A stretch of DNA of 64,000 nt, from contig NZ_JAMTCR010000002.1 of NCBI RefSeq assembly GCF_024171945.1, positions 2,976,001 to 3,040,000 on the forward strand, read 5' to 3'. Made by a program: the position numbers and the translations under genes. Below the pieces are notes generated by a model, which saw nothing but the letters and a program-made list of their open reading frames with translations, was not told the DNA's origin and made no database searches. Positions 61,662 to 64,000 of the stretch are shown in pieces; positions within the stretch are counted from its first letter, which is position 1, and each line of letters begins with the position of its first letter. Origin of the DNA: Actinokineospora globicatena. GTDB lineage: Bacteria; Actinomycetota; Actinomycetes; Mycobacteriales; Pseudonocardiaceae.

Positions 61662-62129
61662 CTGGGCGCGGGTGGACGCTTGGAGCACGTGGTAACGCGC
61701 TGCATGTTGCTACGCTGCGTGACCTTGGTGGACGTGTGCCTGGCGCACGCACGGTGTAGACCAAGGATGTCCCGTCGTTCGTCTCTACAACCTCTGACGT
61801 GCCCACCGAGGGCGGTCGCTCGGCACACTCTGATCTGATTACCTGGTCTCAGCGCTTGCACGGTCTCAGTATGTCGCTGGCCAGTACTCGGTGGCTGGAT
61901 CAAAAGTGCAGCTCGCTGCTCCAGGATGTTCAGGTCAGGGACTATGAGCACCCGGCGACGACCCGAACGTGATCCCCTGGCTCACCCCAAGCGACTGGAT
62001 CGCGCGCACGCAACGCCTCGCCGGACTGCTCAACCGATACCAATCGCCGCATGAACCCACAGCTCACAGTCGGTGCCAGCATTTTCGACCAGCACAGGCG
62101 TTAGGGCAGCGGTTCACGCCCACGCAGTA

Positions 62130-62630
62130 CGCTGTGATCGGGCCGATGTATTGGCCGTCGAACGTGACGTGCGAGCCGTTGTCCGTGCTCCGCCGCGCGG
62201 GCAACCAAGACGCGGCCGAGGCGCACCTGCGCGGTTTGCTCGACTGGAACCGCATGGTCGCTTTCGACCCGGGAATCATCCTGGTGTTGGCAAACTCGGC
62301 TTCGTCGCCGAACAACGCGGCGACGCCGACCGGGCCCGCGTGCTGCACCTGGAAAGCCTTGCCCTGGCAACAAAAGTCGGCGACCCGCGCGATGGCTCTG
62401 GCTGTCGAAGGCCTCGCGGGTGCCGCAGGCCTGGCGGGCAACCACACGCGAGCCGCCGTCCTGCTGGGCAGCGCCGAGTCCACCCGAGCCACTGCGGGCG
62501 CCCCCTCCCCACGGCCGAACGCGACGACGTCGACCGGATCGCCGCCCGCGCCCGCGAAGCCCCGGGCCCGACCGCCTTCACCCGAGGCACGGACCTCATA
62601 GCCCGGCGGGCTCGATACCCGACCGCACCC
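62130..62630 (+). pseudogene. Fragment of a SARP/AfsR-like or LuxR-type regulator, TPR end
   Basis: Frame pieces read LRRAGNQDAAEAHLRGLLDW, LGFVAEQRGDADRARVLHLE, SLALATKVGDPR, then AMALAVEGLAGAAGLAGNHT and RAAVLLGSAESTRATAGAP, and LPTAERDDVDRIAARAREA. Together they match the C-terminal TPR region of AfsR/BTAD-type or large ATPase regulators. At least two frameshifts separate them and no N-terminal domain is present. Confidence 0.7.
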
Positions 62631-64000
62631 GAAAGCCGGTGAGCGCCCGCAGGCTCACCGCGGTGTCGATCCCCATCTGCCTCCGGACATCGGCCAGAAC
62701 CTCCACTTCGGACAGTTCTCCCTGGTCTCCCGGCGTGCCCAGGCCCGGGTCGACGTAGTCGGTGAACAGCCACAGCAAGGTGTGGCAGAACAGCACGTAG
62801 CACACGATCTCGTTGCACAGGCGCTCGCTCCGGGTCGCGACCACCGCGTCGAGGGGCCGTCGCATCGCCGTCACGTTCCCGTACATGGCCCGCGCGTCCG
62901 TGCTGCCGTGCAGATACGCGATCAGCGCACGACTCCCGTCCTCGTCGACAGGCAGCCCGCGCGCGGCGTGCAGGAACGCGCGGCGCTTCGACTGGACGTC
63001 GACGTCGACGATCGCGGCGGCCAGCTCCCCCAGACCCGAATTCTCCCGGTGGAGGTCGTGCAGGGCGAGGGCGACGCGGCCCAGTTCCCTGGGAAGCCCA
63101 CCGGACAGGCAGTGGCACAGCCACACGAACGGGGTGGGGATCCCCATGGCGCGGTAGGCGAGCCACCGCTGGGACTCGGCGAGGGTGAACGGGTCGACGT
63201 GGATCACGCTTGTGAACGAACTGTCGAACGCGTCGCGGACGGGCATCCCGCGCCGCTCGAACGAGCTGAACGCGTCCTCGGACACCGATACCAGGAACAC
63301 GCAGTGGTTCACGCCGAACACGGACTTGACGTCGTTGAGGAAGTGCTGCGCCTCGGCGGGGTCGGCGATCCTGTCGAGTTCGTCGATCGCGACCACGATG
63401 GAACTGATGCCCTCGGACGAGACAAGCACATCGCCGACCAGCCTCAGGTATTCCCGGAACCGCTCGACGACCTCCGGGTAGGTCAGGGGTTGTTCCGCGT
63501 TCGCGACCGCCCGCGATGGCGCGAGTTCCACCCCGGCGGGGGTGAGTTTGCCGGACCAGCCGGTCGTCCTGGTCTGGAGGAACCGGATCCGCCGGAGGTG
63601 GGCGCGCGTCACGGCGCGCAGAGCCGCTCGCCCAGGCGACAGCCGGAACCGGAACCCTCTGCCCAAGACCCCCCAGAGCACCGACCAGACCAGGACCAGC
63701 GGCGGCCACAAGACCCGCGTCACCGCCGTCCACGACACCATCCCCGCCACGATCACCAGGACACCGATCTGCCACTTGTGCCCACCCGCGAATCCTGAGG
63801 GGTCGGCGCCGAACTCGTGGACCAGCGTCCTGATGGCGACCACCGAACCGGCGACACCGCCCTGCCACCCCACCGGCGCCACCAGGACCACAGCGGCGAC
63901 GCACAGCAGGACGACGATCCTGACCAGCGCTCTGAACCAGAACCACACCCGCGCGTGGAACGAGTAGACCCGTGCGCGGCGATACCACAGCCGGAAGCTT
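62596..64000 (-). CDS. Membrane-associated KAP-type P-loop NTPase, N-terminus outside window
   Basis: The frame is open from the TGA at 62596 to the window edge (~468 residues visible). It shows two membrane pairs (RIVVLLCVAAVVLVAPVGWQ; HKWQIGVLVIVAGMVSWTAV), a Walker B of the KAP type (SSIVVAIDELDRIADPAEAQ), a sensor-like strand CVFLVSVSEDAFSSFERRG and a helical C-terminus (LSGGLPRELGRVALALHDLH). In KAP NTPases the membrane segments are inserted between Walker A and Walker B, so Walker A should lie beyond 64000. KAP proteins are implicated in phage exclusion and membrane signalling; the role of this one is unknown. Confidence 0.8.
   Translation of the reverse strand, partial: SFRLWYRRARVYSFHARVWFWFRALVRIVVLLCVAAVVLVAPVGWQGGVAGSVVAIRTLVHEFGADPSGFAGGHKWQIGVLVIVAGMVSWTAVTRVLWPPLVLVWSVLWGVLGRGFRFRLSPGRAALRAVTRAHLRRIRFLQTRTTGWSGKLTPAGVELAPSRAVANAEQPLTYPEVVERFREYLRLVGDVLVSSEGISSIVVAIDELDRIADPAEAQHFLNDVKSVFGVNHCVFLVSVSEDAFSSFERRGMPVRDAFDSSFTSVIHVDPFTLAESQRWLAYRAMGIPTPFVWLCHCLSGGLPRELGRVALALHDLHRENSGLGELAAAIVDVDVQSKRRAFLHAARGLPVDEDGSRALIAYLHGSTDARAMYGNVTAMRRPLDAVVATRSERLCNEIVCYVLFCHTLLWLFTDYVDPGLGTPGDQGELSEVEVLADVRRQMGIDTAVSLRALTGFRVRSGIEPAGL

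Overview
The window is GC-rich DNA with third-position G/C bias, frequent GTG/TTG starts, start-stop overlaps of the ATGA/GTGA kind, and families typical of mycelial actinomycetes (LuxR with an ATPase domain, XRE-TPR regulators, MbtH, VanHAX, Tat/Sec-secreted proteases and chitinase). The protein set suggests a Pseudonocardiales-type organism such as Actinokineospora, Saccharothrix or relatives. That placement is inference; no rRNA or complete tRNA is present.

Layout. 1-6.0 kb: end of a deaminase-like gene, a maleate isomerase/Asp-Glu racemase-superfamily enzyme, a MarR regulator, a lipoprotein, and an export operon (membrane-fusion adaptor with a peptidoglycan-binding domain, ABC ATPase, MacB/FtsX permease). 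The adaptor carries a one-base frameshift near its 3' end. 6.0-16.9 kb: a secreted serine hydrolase, then a single 1359-residue gene fusing a caspase-like (C14) protease to an UPF1/DNA2-like SF1 helicase, which is the best candidate here for an undescribed conflict system. It is followed by a secreted Cys-rich protein, a membrane protein joining a cytoplasmic HTH to an extracellular glycosidase fold without its catalytic acids, a terpene-cyclase-fold protein, a lipoprotein, and a PadR regulator beside a decayed partner gene. 16.9-23.0 kb: secreted trypsin-like and subtilisin-like proteases and a large LuxR/ATPase regulator.

23.0-27.5 kb: a glycopeptide-resistance locus, vanHAX convergent with vanRS, with related 17-bp motifs upstream of vanH and of vanR. 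27.9-29.3 kb: a secreted GH18 chitinase. 29.7-41.6 kb: an NRPS cluster, consisting of kynurenine 3-monooxygenase-like FAD enzyme, DUF6875-like protein, C-A-T-reductase NRPS, MFS exporter, an O-methyltransferase fused to a C-A-T module, and a small MbtH gene. The architecture suggests a short methylated peptide released reductively. 41.7-45.6 kb: a VOC protein, an ECF42-type sigma factor with its DGPF/YCII partner, and a DJ-1/PfpI protein divergent from a TetR regulator, with one shared operator motif in front of each.

45.7-61.7 kb looks like a decayed integrative island. Its left end has the 3' half of a tRNA-Val(CAC) gene, next to a ~200-bp sequence repeated in direct orientation at 61.5 kb. 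Between the copies are working cargo genes (TetR plus aromatic hydroxylase, a membrane protein, a second serine hydrolase, two alpha/beta hydrolases with an MBL-fold enzyme and an AraC regulator, an XRE-TPR regulator) mixed with remnants of IS630, IS5 and IS3 transposases, an amber-interrupted regulator, and a NucA/NucB-type nuclease with an in-frame TAG next to an intact ComJ/Nin-like putative immunity gene. The window ends with a SARP/AfsR-like fragment and the 3' part of a membrane KAP-type P-loop NTPase.
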